A DNA stretch of 64,000 nt from Amaranthus tricolor (Eukaryota; Streptophyta; Magnoliopsida; Caryophyllales; Amaranthaceae), in NCBI RefSeq assembly GCF_026212465.1, contig NC_080059.1, positions 26,151,792-26,215,791 on the forward strand, given 5' to 3'. Position 1 is the first letter of the stretch. Each line of letters starts with the position of its first letter. This document shows, one piece after another, positions 39,868 through 50,677 of the stretch. The position numbers and the translations under genes are program-made. The notes under the pieces are model-generated. The model had not been told where the DNA came from. It did not search any database and saw only the letters and a list, made by a program, of their open reading frames with translations.

Positions 39868-41994
39868 ATGGGAGAGAATCAAGATTTGAGGGTAGCTTTG
39901 GAAGCTCTCAATCGATCCATTGCTAGTCAAGAAAGGTTGGCCGAGACTAATGCCAATCTACAAGGGAATCTTGCTGCCTTAATGGCAAGACTCTTGAACG
40001 AGCAAGATAGGAGAGGTCAAGATGAAGAACCTCCACCTAGGAGGGAGGATAGGAGTCTCAAAGTAGACGTCCCTTCCTTTGATGGGTCACTTGATCCAGA
40101 GAAGTACTTGGAATGGGAGAAATCCTTGGAAAGGTACTTTGAGTACAAGGATATTCAAGAAGAAGTGCAGAAATATAAGATAGCCAAGGTGAAACTGAAG
40201 GGCTATGGTGACAGTTGGTTGCAAGGGGAACAAAGGGCACGTACCCTTAGGGGTAAAGCTCCCATATCAACTTGGAACAAGATGAAGAAACGGATGAGAG
40301 ACCGTTTCATTCCTCACAATTACAAGCAAAGCCAATATGTGAAGTGGAGTACTTTGCAACAAAATGGAGATTCCGTGGAAGACTACATCAAAGAGTTTGA
40401 TAGGCTTGCCATTGTGTGTGAAGTAACTGAAAATGAAGAGCTCAAAATGGGGCGTTTTGTAGCTGGGTTGGATCAAGAATTACAAGACAAGCTTGAAGGT
40501 TACACTAACCTCACGTTTGTGGAAGCTTGCAAACTTGTGACCAAGTTTGATGCTAGGAGGAAAAAGAAGAAAACGCCTACCACTACTCCAGTGGTGCGCA
40601 AACCACCCTTCACCTTGAAGGAGGGTTCTTCCTTTAGCAAGTCAAATGAATCACCTAAGAAAGACAAGAAAGACTTCAAACTTAGCGACATTGTCTGTTA
40701 CAAGTGTGGAGGTAGAGGACATTTCAAAAAGGATTGTCCTAATTCAAAGGCCTTAACCATGCAAGAGGTTAGGCTCATAGCCACCCAAAACATAAATTGG
40801 GAGGAATTTGAAACTGAAGAAGAGGAGACTGAAAGTCCTAAGGAAGAGGATGGGGAAGATGATTGCTTTCCGGATATGGAGGACAACACCAATTTAGTGG
40901 TTAGAAGGGCATTGCAAGCACGTGTGGAGGAGCCCTTGGCACCACAAAGGCAACACATTTTCATCACCAAATTTTCAGGTGATGGCGTGAAGGTGGATCC
41001 TAGCAAGATTGAAGCAATTCAATCATGGCCTAGTCCTAAAACACTCACGGAGGTCCGTTCTTTTCATGGACTGGCTTCTTTCTATAGAAGGTTTATCAAG
41101 AATTTTAGCACTCTCATGGCTCCCATAACCGAGTGCACAAAGAAGGGTTCGTTTGAATGGACTCCTCAAGCTCAAAAGGCCTTTGAGGAGGTCAAAGAGA
41201 AGATGTGCAACACTCCAATCCTAGCACTTCCAGATTTCTCAAAGCCATTTGAAGTTGAGTGTGATGCAAGTGGGAGGGGAATTGGTGCCGTTTTGATTCA
41301 AGAAGGGCGTCCTATTGCTTATTTTAGCGAGAAGTTGAGCCAAGGCAAGCTGAATTATTCCACCTATGATAAAGAGTTCTATGCAATGGTAAGAGCTTTA
41401 GATCATTGGTCACATTATTTGAGGCCACAACCGTTCATACTACATTCTGATCATGAGTCTTTAAGATTCATTCATGGCCAAAAGAAGCTGAATTCGAGGC
41501 ATGCTAAGTGGGTGGAGTTCTTGCAAACATTTAACTTTTCCTCTAAATACAAGAGTGGGAAAGCTAATGTTGTTGCGGATGCCTTATCTAGAAGACATTC
41601 TCTACTTGGAGTGGTGGAAGCTAAGATTCTTGGTTTTGATTTGATCAAAGAGTACTACAAGGAAGATGGTGATTTTAATGGCGTCATGGAGAAATGTGTT
41701 CATGGAGTTTATGATTTGTTTTCCTTACATGATGGTTTTCTTTTCAAGGGAAATAGATTATGCATTCCTAAGTGTCCAATTAGAAGTTTGTTGATTCATG
41801 AAGTTCATGGAGGAGGTCTAGCTGGTCACGTTGGGATTCAAAAGACAATGGAGCTTCTTCAAGCTCACTTTTACTGGCCAAAGATGTTAGCTACGGTTCA
41901 TCATGTGGTTAGTCGTTGCTCTACTTGTCAAAGGGCAAAAATGGTGTTTCATAAGGGTCTTTACAAGCCTTTGCCAGTTCCCGAGAGACCTTAG
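39868..41994 (+). pseudogene. Element 2 gag-delta-pol, up to an in-frame TAG in integrase
   Basis: The first good start is the ATG at 39868. The open frame continues upstream into the LTR but has no ATG there. The product is 708 codons: Gag with a predicted N-terminal coiled-coil-like stretch (about 5-45), Gag core (about 60-225), zinc knuckle (C277, C280, H285, C290) and an acidic region (about 310-340). Near residue 368 it jumps in frame to the end of the RT region (GVKVDP), followed by RNase H (D466, E503, D528) and the zinc-binding N-terminus of integrase. Compared with element 1, about 410 residues are missing, including the protease active site and the YLDD palm. The frame ends at TAG 41992-41994, where element 3 has a Trp codon (residue 1113) just before the first catalytic Asp. 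A single G-to-A change explains the stop. Confidence 0.9.
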
Positions 41995-43047
41995 GAAGAT
42001 GTTAGTATGGATTTTATTGTAGCTTTACCTAGAACTCAAAGGGGTAAAGATTCAATAATGGTGGTTGTTGATAGGTTCTCAAAAATGGCTCACTTCATTC
42101 CATGTCATAAAACTGAAGATGCCATGAAAGTGGCTAAGCTATATTTTGAGGAAGTGGTTCGTTTTCATGGGGTGCCACGCACCATTGTGTCCGATCGAGA
42201 TACAAAGTTCCTAAGTCATTTTTGGAAGTCATTATGGCGTCTCATGGGAACTAAGTTGCTGTTTTCTACATCACATCATCCACAAACCGACGGTCAAACC
42301 GAGGTGGTGAATAGAGTTCTTGGTTCTTTGCTTAGAACATTGGTTAGTAAGAGCACCAAGGATTGGGATGTTAAGCTTGCTCATGCCGAGTTTGCTTACA
42401 ATAGGACTCCTAGTGCTACTACAAAGTATTCACCTTTTGAAGTAGTCTACGGGGTTAATCCCTATGTTCCTATTGATCTTATTGTTCTACCTCAAGATAA
42501 GTTTGTGCATGGAGGTGCAAAAGAGCAAGCCGAGTTCATGGTCAAGATTCACAAGGATGTGAGGAAGAATATTGAAAAGGCCAATGAGACTTACAAGAAA
42601 CAAGCCAACAAAAGAGTTAGAAACGTGAAGAACTTTGAAGTTGGTGACTTAGTGTGGATTTACATGAGGAAAGAAAGATTTCCTAGTCAAAGGAAAAACA
42701 AGCTCATGCCACGAGCTGAAGGTCCATTTGAAGTAGTGGAAAAGATCAATGACAATGCATACAAGGTTGATTTGGGTGGAAGGCATGGCGTCTCAAGTAC
42801 GTTCAATGTGGGTGATCTTGCACTATATTATGATGATGAAGAATTGAGGGCAATTCCCTTTGAAGAAGAGGAGGATGACCAAGATGGTCAAGGTATAAGT
42901 GTCCAAGATGTCCAAGTCCAATCCAATGCAAGGGAATTAATTTTGTCCAAGTCTTATTTTGATCATAGCATGCACGGTCCAAATAAGTCATCAAATGGTT
43001 GTACTTTGCTAAGTATGACTAAGTACTTTGTTGAAAGTATAAATTAA
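41995..43047 (+). pseudogene. Element 2 integrase core and C-terminus, downstream of the in-frame stop
   Basis: Same frame as the upstream part, separated from it only by the TAG at 41992-41994. The first ATG is 42007, inside MDFIVALP. The integrase core keeps the D-D-35-E triad: Asp in MDFIV, Asp in VSDRDTK and Glu in QTEVVNR. A GPF module and an FNVGDL segment follow. The frame passes through the polypurine tract and runs 172 bp into the 3' LTR before stopping at 43045-43047. No promoter precedes this part, so translation would need readthrough or internal initiation. Confidence 0.88.
42862..42875 (+). other. Polypurine tract of element 2
   Basis: GAAGAAGAGGAGGA directly abuts the 3' LTR and is coding for acidic residues of the integrase C-terminus. 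In retrotransposons this tract primes plus-strand DNA. Confidence 0.85.
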
Positions 43048-43904
43048 AGGGTGTCGGTTACAAGGAATTAATTCCAAACAGTTTTGGAATACGAAGGGGC
43101 ATGTTTTAAGGAGATTTATGGCTGGTTTTTAATCTCATTTAAAGCTGCAGTTTTGGAATTCAAAGGGGCATGTTTTTAGGAGTATTTATGGCTGAATATT
43201 AACCTTTTTAAGTGGGGGTTACTAGGCATTATTGTAGGAGTAAAATGCAATAATAAAGAAGCTTAAATGGAGGAGTAAATGGGAGTTACCAGGCAAATGA
43301 ATGGGCTGTTTTGGATGTTACTTTGCACACTTGAAGGAGCCATGTGAAGAGTTTAATTGCTGGCCATTTCTTCCCTAGTTTTAATCTTTGTTTAATTAGT
43401 CTTAAGTGTGTGTAGTGGAGATTAATGTGGACATTGATTAGCCACTTAATTCTCTTTTATTTTGTTGTCTTTTTATTTTCTTTTGTGAATTTATTTAGGC
43501 AAGTGAAAGGTTGTAATTATTTAATGTAAGAATGCTATATATAGCATACTTTGATGAATGAAAAACACATCCAGAAATTTGCCAAAAAACTTGTGTTTTG
43601 TTTATTGAACTTGACTTGTGTTTAGTCAATTTTAATTGTCCAAATTTGAGTGTTCCAAATTTGAAGAGTTAGAGTTTTAGTGAGAGTTCCTAAAACTAAA
43701 GCTTGTAGTTGACGATTTGGTGAGAGTTCCCTAATCTAAGCTACACCCAAACAAGTGAGTGAGTGTTCGTCCTTGTTATATCCTCAAGTTTAGGGTGAGA
43801 GTTCCCCTAACTAATCTGATCATACTAAAAAAATATACCAAAAAACGTGTGACCCCTTTAACTTATCATTTTGTAACAAGGTTTCTCGTCTTGTTTACAC
43901 ATCA
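42876..43904 (+). repeat. Element 2 3' LTR (1029 bp)
   Basis: Equal in length and apparently identical to the 5' LTR at 38775-39803, with a TATA candidate at 43536-43544. The first 172 bp encode the integrase tail. Near its end, the frame that is open from a GTG at 43759 continues without a stop into the integrase fragment of element 1. Confidence 0.94.
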
Positions 43905-43909
43905 AGGAT
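43905..43909 (+). repeat. Target-site duplication of element 2, right (AGGAT)
   Basis: Matches AGGAT at 38770-38774. Element 1 coding sequence resumes immediately after with ACTTGGTTC. Confidence 0.95.
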
Positions 43910-45237
43910 ACTTGGTTCATGATGGTTTCTTATTCAAGGGAAACAAGTTATGTATCCCTAAAAGTGGAGTGCGTGAGTTATTGGTGCGTGAAGTCCATGG
44001 AGGAGGTATTGCGGGTCATTTTGGAATTCATAAGACTATGGAGATACTTCAAGAACATTTCTATTGGCCACGAATGATCAAGGATGTAACACATGTGGTT
44101 GAAAGATGTTCTACTTGTCAAAAGTCCAAGAGTACCTTTCATAAGGGTCTCTACACTCCCTTGCCCGTTCCTAATGCTCCTTGGGAAGAGGTAAGTATGG
44201 ACTTTATTGTGAGTCTTCCTAGGACTCAAAGAGGAAAAGATAGCATCATGGTGGTTGTTGATCGTTTTTCTAAAATGGCTCATTTCATTGCTTGTCACAA
44301 GACGGATGATGCATCTAAAGTTGCTGATTTGTACTTTCGAGAAATATTACGTCTACATGGAGTGCCAAGGACCATTGTTTCGGATAGGGACACTAAGTTC
44401 CTAAGTCATTTTTGGAGGACTCTTTGGAAGTTGGTAGGTACTAAACTTCTTTTTAGTACTTCTCATCATCCACAAACGGATGGTCAAACAGAGGTCACAA
44501 ATCGCACTTTGGGATCCTTATTGCGTGGTCTAGTGAGTAGAACGCAAAAGGATTGGGATGTGAAGTTGGCTCATGCTGAGTTTGCCTACAATAGATCACC
44601 GTCATCTACTACTACTCGTGCTCCTTTTGAGGTGGTCTATGGGGTAAATCCTTTACTTCCTCTTGATCTTATTCCTTTGCCCAAGAAAGATCTAGTTCAT
44701 GTTGATTCAAAGAAAAGATGGGAAGCTTTTCAAGAAACATGCGCTCAAGTCAAGAAAAAGATTGAAGCCATGAATACCGTTTACAAGGAAAGAGCTAATA
44801 AAAGAAGGAAACAGCCTACTTTTGCTCAAGGTGATTTGGTGTGGTTACATTTGCGCAAGGAACGTTTTCCTAACCTTAGGAAGAACAAGCTTATGCCTAG
44901 ATCAGATGGCCCATTTCGTGTGGTTGAAAAGATTGGAGAAAGTGCTTACAAGCTTGAATTGCCAAGTGACTATGGTGGTGTTAGTGCAACTTTCAATGTG
45001 GGTGATTTGTCTCCATACCTTGAAGATGAGAGTTTGAGGGCAAACTTCTTTGAAGAGGGGGAGAATGATGAGAATTCAGTCCACAACGTCCAAGATCATC
45101 AAGTTACGGTTCCTACAACACAAGCTACGGTCCATGCGTTACTTAGCCACGCAAATGTCAAGCAAATGGCTGCTAATTTCGTGGGATTCTCTTCAAAGAA
45201 ATCCTTTATTACTTGCCTTAAATGGGAAGTTGAATAA
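43910..45237 (+). pseudogene. Element 1 integrase, 3' part separated from the rest of pol
   Basis: Corresponds to residues from about 1022 to 1463 of the element 3 polyprotein. It contains the integrase HHCC zinc site (H1051, H1058, C1088, C1091), the D-D-35-E core (D1119, D1180, E1216) and the GPF C-terminal module (1355-1357). One amino-acid difference from element 3 was noticed: S instead of G at residue 1122. The first ATG in frame is about 44038, inside the zinc-binding region, so no natural start remains. The frame is open upstream into the element 2 LTR from a GTG at 43759, by chance. The stop lies 172 bp inside the 3' LTR. Confidence 0.92.
45052..45065 (+). other. Polypurine tract of element 1
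   Basis: GAAGAGGGGGAGAA abuts the 3' LTR and is itself coding (Glu-Glu-Gly-Glu). Confidence 0.88.
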
Positions 45238-45864
45238 ATGGGAAGTTGAATACAAGCAGCAACCTGAATTCTAGCTTTAATGCTTAAATGGGAGTTTTTT
45301 TTTTATAGGAGAAATGCAAGAGTTTTTTTAGGAGAATATGGACGGTTCAAAGTAGCTTAATTAGCCTTAATTTGCTGTTTAAATAGCTATTAATAAAGTG
45401 TCATTATTAGCCTTAAATGCTTAACATTAAAAAGGCTTAATGCTAGCTTTAGTTTAATGCTTTGTTTTCTGATTTTTTGTAAGGGGGAAAGTTAAAAGGT
45501 TCCTTGAAGGGGAAGTTAAAAGGTTCCTTGAAGACTTGTAACACTTGCATTATTTTTAGTATAAAAGGAACTCATTGCCATGCATTTTAGGCAAGTGAGA
45601 TTGAAAACAAAATTCTGATTTTCTTTGTGAATTTCTTTGTGCTTACTTTGTGTTGCACGCCCCCTTTTATTCTTATTACTTAGTGTTTGAGAGTAAAAGC
45701 TTTGAGAGTTTAAAATACTTAGTGAATTTTTGCTGCTCAAAGAAACCATCCAATCTAGAATAAGTTTCTAAGTTGCGTGGGTGTTCTCTTGTTTCGTTCC
45801 TTGTTAAGCTTGTTTTTAAGCTAATTCATACACTCTAAAACGGTCCCATTACACTTCCACATCA
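45066..45864 (+). repeat. Element 1 3' LTR (799 bp)
   Basis: Same length and apparently identical to the 5' LTR at 34858-35656. TATAAAAGG is at 45560-45568. The first 172 bp encode the integrase tail, which ends KWEVE followed by TAA. Confidence 0.94.
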
Positions 45865-48800
45865 AATGAAGAATGAACAAGGATCAATGGTCAATGACGA
45901 ATGAACGATGAAGAATGAACAAGGATCAATGATCAATGAAGAATGAACGATGAAGAATGAACAAGGATTATTGGTCAATGACGAATGAACGATGAAGAAT
46001 GAACAAGGATCTATGATCAATGACGAATGAACGATGAAGAATGAACAAGGATCAATGATCAATGACGAATGAACGATGAAGAATGAACAAGGATCAATGA
46101 TCAATGAAGAATGAACAAGGATCAATGATCAAAGAAGAATGAACGATGAAGAATGAACAAGGATCAATGATCAATGAAGAATGAACGATGAAGAATGAAC
46201 AAGGATTAATGGTCAATGACGAATGAACGATGAAGAATGAACAAGGATCAATGATCAATGAAGAATGAACGATGAAGAATGAACAAGGATTAATGGTCAA
46301 TGATGAATGAACGATGAAGAATGAACAAGGATCAATGATCAATTACGAATGAACGATGAAGAATGAACAAGGATCAATGATCAATGACGAATGAACGATG
46401 AAGAATGAACAAGGATCAATGATCAATGAAGAATGAACAAGGATCAATGATCAAAGAAGAATGAACGATGAAGAATGAACAAGGTTCAATGATCAATGAA
46501 GAATGAACGATGAAGAATGAACAAGGATTAATGGTCAATGACGAATGAACGATGAAGAATGAACAAGGATCAATGATCAATGAAGAATGAACGATGAAGA
46601 ATGAACAAGGATTAATGGTCAATGACGAATGAACGATGAAGAATGAACAAGGATCAATGATCAATGAAGAATGAACGATGAAGAATGAACACGGATCAAT
46701 GATAAATGAAAAATGAACGATGAAGAATTAATAAGGATCAATGATCAATGACGAATGAACGATGAAGAATGAACAAGGATCAATGATCAATGAAGAATGA
46801 ACGATGAAGAATGAACAAGGAGTAATGGTCAATGACGAATGAACGATGAAGAATTAACAAGGATCAATGATCAATGACGAATGAACGATGAAGAATGAAC
46901 AAGGATCAATGATCAATGAAGAATGAACGATGAAGAATGAACAAGGATCAATGATCAATGAAGAATGAACGATGAAGAATGAACAAGGAACAATGATCAA
47001 TGAAGAATGATCGATGAAGAATGAACAAGGATTAATGGTCAATGAAGAATGAACGATGAAGAATGAACAAGGATCAATGGTCAATGAAGAATGAACGATG
47101 AAGAATGAACAAGGATCAATGATCAATGAAGAATGAACAAGGATCAATGATCAAAGAAGAATGAACGATGAAGAATGAACAAGGATCAATGATCAATGAA
47201 GAATGAACGATGAAGAATGAACAAGGAGTAATGGTCAATGACGAATGAACGATGAAGAATGAACAAGGATCAATGATCAATGACGAATGAACGATGAAGA
47301 ATGAACAAGGATCAATGATCAATGAAGAATGAACGATGAAGAATGAACAAGGATCAATGATCAATGACGAATGAACGATGAAGAATGAACAAGGATCAAT
47401 GATCAATGAAGAATGAACAAGGATCAATGATCAAAGAAGAATGAACGATGAAGAATGAACAAGGTTCAATGATCAATGAAGAATGAACGATGAAGAATGA
47501 ACAAGGATTAATGGTCAATGACGAATGAACGATGAAGAATGAACAAGGATCAATGATCAATGAAGAATGAACGATGAACAATGAACAAGGATTAATGGTC
47601 AATGACGAATGAACGATGAAGAATGAACAAGGATCAATGATCAATGAAGAATGAACGATGAAGAATGAACAAGGATCAATGATAAATGAAAAATGAACGA
47701 TGAAGAATGAATAAGGATCAATGATCAATGACGAATGAACGATGAAGAACGAACAAGGATCAATGATCAATGAAGAATGAACGATGAAGAATGAACAAGG
47801 AGTAATGGTCAATGACGAATGAACGATGAAGAATGAACAAGGATCAATGATCAATGACGAATGAACGATGAACAATGAACAAGGATCAATGATCAATGAA
47901 GAATGAACGATGAAGAATGAACAAGGATCAATGATCAATGAAGAATGAACGATGAAGAATGAACTAGGAACAATGATCAATGAAGAATGATCGATGAAGA
48001 ATGAACAAGGATTAATGGTCAATGAAGAATGAACGATGAAGAATGAACAAGGATCAATGGTCAATGAAGAATGAATGATGAAGAATGAACAAGGATCAAT
48101 GATCAATGAAGAATGAACAAGGATCAATGATCAAAGAAGAATGAACGATGAAGAATGAACAAGGATCAATGATCAATGAAGAATGAACGATGAAGAATGA
48201 ACAAGGAGTAATGGTCAATGACGAATGAACGATGAAGAATGAACAAGGATCAATGATCAATGACGAATGAACGATGAAGAATGAACAAGGATCAATGATC
48301 AATGAAGAATGAACAAGGATCAATGATCAATGACGAATGAACGATGAAGAATGAACAAGGAGTAATAGTCAATGACGAATGAACGATGAAGAATTAACAA
48401 GGATCAATGATCAATGAAGAATGAACGATGAAGAATGAACAAGGATCAATGATCAATGAAGAATGAACGATGAAGAATGAACAAGGAACAATGATCAATG
48501 AAGAATGATCGATGAAGAATGAACAAGGATTAATGGTCAATGAAGAATGAACGATGAAGAATGAACAAGGATCAATGGTCAATGAAGAATGAACGATGAA
48601 GAATGAACAAGGATCAATGATCAATGAGGAATGAACAAGGATCAATGATCAAAGAAGAATGAACGATGAAGAATGAACAAGGATCAATGATCAATGAAGA
48701 ATGAACGATGAAGAATGAACAAGGAGTAATGGTCAATGACGAATGAACGATGAAGAATGAACAAGGATCAATGATCAATGACGAATGAACGATGAAGAAA

Positions 48801-49775
48801 GAACAAGGATCAATGATCAATGAAGAATGAACAAGGATCAATGATCAATGACGAATGAACGATGAAGAATGAACAAGGATCAATGATCAATGAAGAATGA
48901 ACAAGGATCAATGGTCAATGACGAATGAACGATGAAGAATGAACAAGGATAAATGATCAATGAAGAATGAACGATGAAGAATGAATAAGGATCAATGATC
49001 AATGACGAATGAACGATGAAGAATGAACAAAGATCAATGATCAATGAAGAATGAAAGATGAAGAATGAACAAGGAGTAATGGTCAATGACGAATGAACGA
49101 TGAAGAATGAACAAGGATCAATGATCAATGACGAATGAACGATGAAGAATGAACAAGGATCAATGATCAATGAAGAATGAACGATGAAGAATGAACAAGG
49201 ATCAATGATCAATGAAGAATGAACGATGAAGAATGAACAAGGAACAATGATCAATGAAGAATGATCGATGAAGAATGAACAAGGATTAATGGTCAATGAC
49301 AAATGAACGATGAAGAATGAACAAGGATCAATGCTCAATGAAGAATGAACGATGAAGAATGAACAAGGATCAATGATCAATGAAGAATGAACGATGAAGA
49401 ATGAACAAGGATTAATGGTCAATGACGAATGAACGATGAAGAATGAACAAGGATCAATGATCAATGACGAATGAACGATGAAGAATGAACAAGGATCAAT
49501 GATCAATGACGAATGAACGATGGAGAATGAACAAGGATCAATGATCAATGACGAATGAACGATGAAGAATGAACAAGGATCAATGATCAATGAAGAATGA
49601 ACAAGGATCAATGATCAAAGAAGAATGAACGATGAAGAATGAAATAGGATCAATGATCAATGAAGAATGAACGATGAAGAATGAACAAGGATCAATGATC
49701 AATGAAGAATGAACGATGAAGAATGAACAAGGATCAATTCTCAATGAAGAATGAACGATGAAGAATGAACAAGGA
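45865..49775 (-). repeat. 42-bp satellite array between elements 1 and 3
   Basis: Continues the right-arm satellite in the same orientation. The first five bases are the right AATGA duplication of element 1. The segment 45865 to about 48440 matches 56782 to about 59357 at a constant offset of 10917 bp with few substitutions. From about 48600 to 49775 the units follow the 2.5-kb right-arm HOR (markers at 48880, as at 20970 and 23434). Private changes include GAACACGGATC and GAATTAATAAGG near 46690-46730. Confidence 0.96.
49771..49775 (+). repeat. Target-site duplication of element 3, left (AAGGA)
   Basis: AAGGA of the satellite precedes the TGATGAG start of the LTR and is repeated at 55746-55750. 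Confidence 0.95.
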
Positions 49776-50623
49776 TGATGAGAATTCAGTCCACAACGTC
49801 CAAGATCATCAAGTTACGGTTCCTACAACACAAGCTACGGTCCATGCGTTACTTAGCCACGCAAATGTCAAGCAAATGGCTGCTAATTTCGTGGGATTCT
49901 CTTCAAAGAAATCCTTTATTACTTGCCTTAAATGGGAAGTTGAATAAATGGGAAGTTGAATAGATGAGAAGTTGAATAAATGGGAAGTTGAATACAAGCA
50001 GCAACCTGAATTCTAGCTTTAATGCTTAAATGGGAGTTTTTTTTATAGGAGAAATGCAAGAGTTTTTAGGAGAATATGGACGGTTCAAAGTAGCTTAATT
50101 AGCCTTAATTTGCTGTTTAAATAGCTATTAATAAAGGGTCATTATTAGCCTTAAATGCTTAACATTAAAAAGGCTTAATTCTAGCTTTTGTTTAATGCTT
50201 TGTTTTCTGATTTTTGTAAGAGGGAAAGTTAAAAGGTTCCTTGAAGGGAAAGTTAAAAGGTTGCTTGAGGGAAGTTAAAAGGTTCCTTGAAGGCTTGTAA
50301 CACTTGCATTATTTTTAGTATAAAAGGAACTCATTGCCATGCATTTTAGGCAAGTGAGATTGAAAACAAAATTCTGATTTTCTTTGTGAATTTCTTTGTG
50401 CTTACTTTGTGTTGCACGCCCCCTTTTATTCTTATTACTTAGTGTTTGAGAGTAAAAGCTTTGAGAGTTTAAAATACTTAGTGAATTTTTGCTGCTCAAA
50501 GAAACCATCCAATCTAGAATAAGTTTCTAAGTTGCGTGGGTGTTCTCTTGTTTCGTTCCTTGTTAAGCTTGTTTTTAAGCTAATTCATACACTCTAAAAC
50601 GGTCCCATTACACTTCCACATCA
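49776..50623 (+). repeat. Element 3 5' LTR (848 bp)
   Basis: Same ends as element 1. It is 49 bp longer than the element 1 LTR, and the difference is accounted for by four instead of two copies of the 16-bp motif AATGGGAAGTTGAATA (one altered), three instead of two GTTAAAAGGTTCCTTGAAG-type copies, and shorter T runs. A handful of substitutions also separate the two LTR types. Confidence 0.94.
50319..50327 (+). promoter_or_regulatory. TATA box of element 3 5' LTR
   Basis: TATAAAAGG in the same context as in element 1. The transcript start would be expected near 50345-50360 (inferred). Confidence 0.65.
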
Positions 50624-50625
50624 GT

Positions 50626-50638
50626 TGGTATCAGAGCC
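50626..50638 (+). other. Primer-binding site of element 3, initiator tRNA-Met type
   Basis: TGGTATCAGAGCC, two bases after the LTR. Confidence 0.9.
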
Positions 50639-50677
50639 AAATCGTGTTGAACGAGATTACACTAGTTAAAACGCAGT

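Larger units (their letters stand above)
38775..43904 (+). mobile_element. Element 2: non-autonomous Ty3/gypsy retrotransposon nested in element 1 pol
   Basis: A 5130-bp element bounded by TGACCAAG and ACACATCA, with AGGAT duplications, inserted in the same orientation as its host. It has 1029-bp LTRs that look identical, its own primer-binding site and its own polypurine tract. Its Gag, RNase H and integrase are clearly related to those of elements 1 and 3, but LTR sequence and primer site differ. The interior is only 3072 bp because protease and most of RT are missing. Integrase has an in-frame stop. It must have used enzymes supplied in trans, or acquired its lesions shortly before or during its last transposition. 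Confidence 0.93.
34858..45864 (+). mobile_element. Element 1: Ty3/gypsy LTR retrotransposon, interrupted by nested element 2
   Basis: The 11,007-bp span runs from TGATGAG to CACATCA with 5-bp AATGA duplications on both sides. Without element 2 and one duplicated target site it is 5872 bp with a 4274-bp interior, exactly the interior length of element 3. The order is LTR, primer-binding site, gag, protease, RT, RNase H, integrase, polypurine tract, LTR. Integrase follows RNase H, which is the Ty3/gypsy order. The integrase C-terminus has a GPF module and no obvious classical chromodomain, and the frame enters the 3' LTR. That resembles the CRM lineage of chromoviruses, although clade assignment needs a tree. 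Element 2 has split pol at the start of the integrase region, so this copy cannot make a full polyprotein. Confidence 0.93.
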
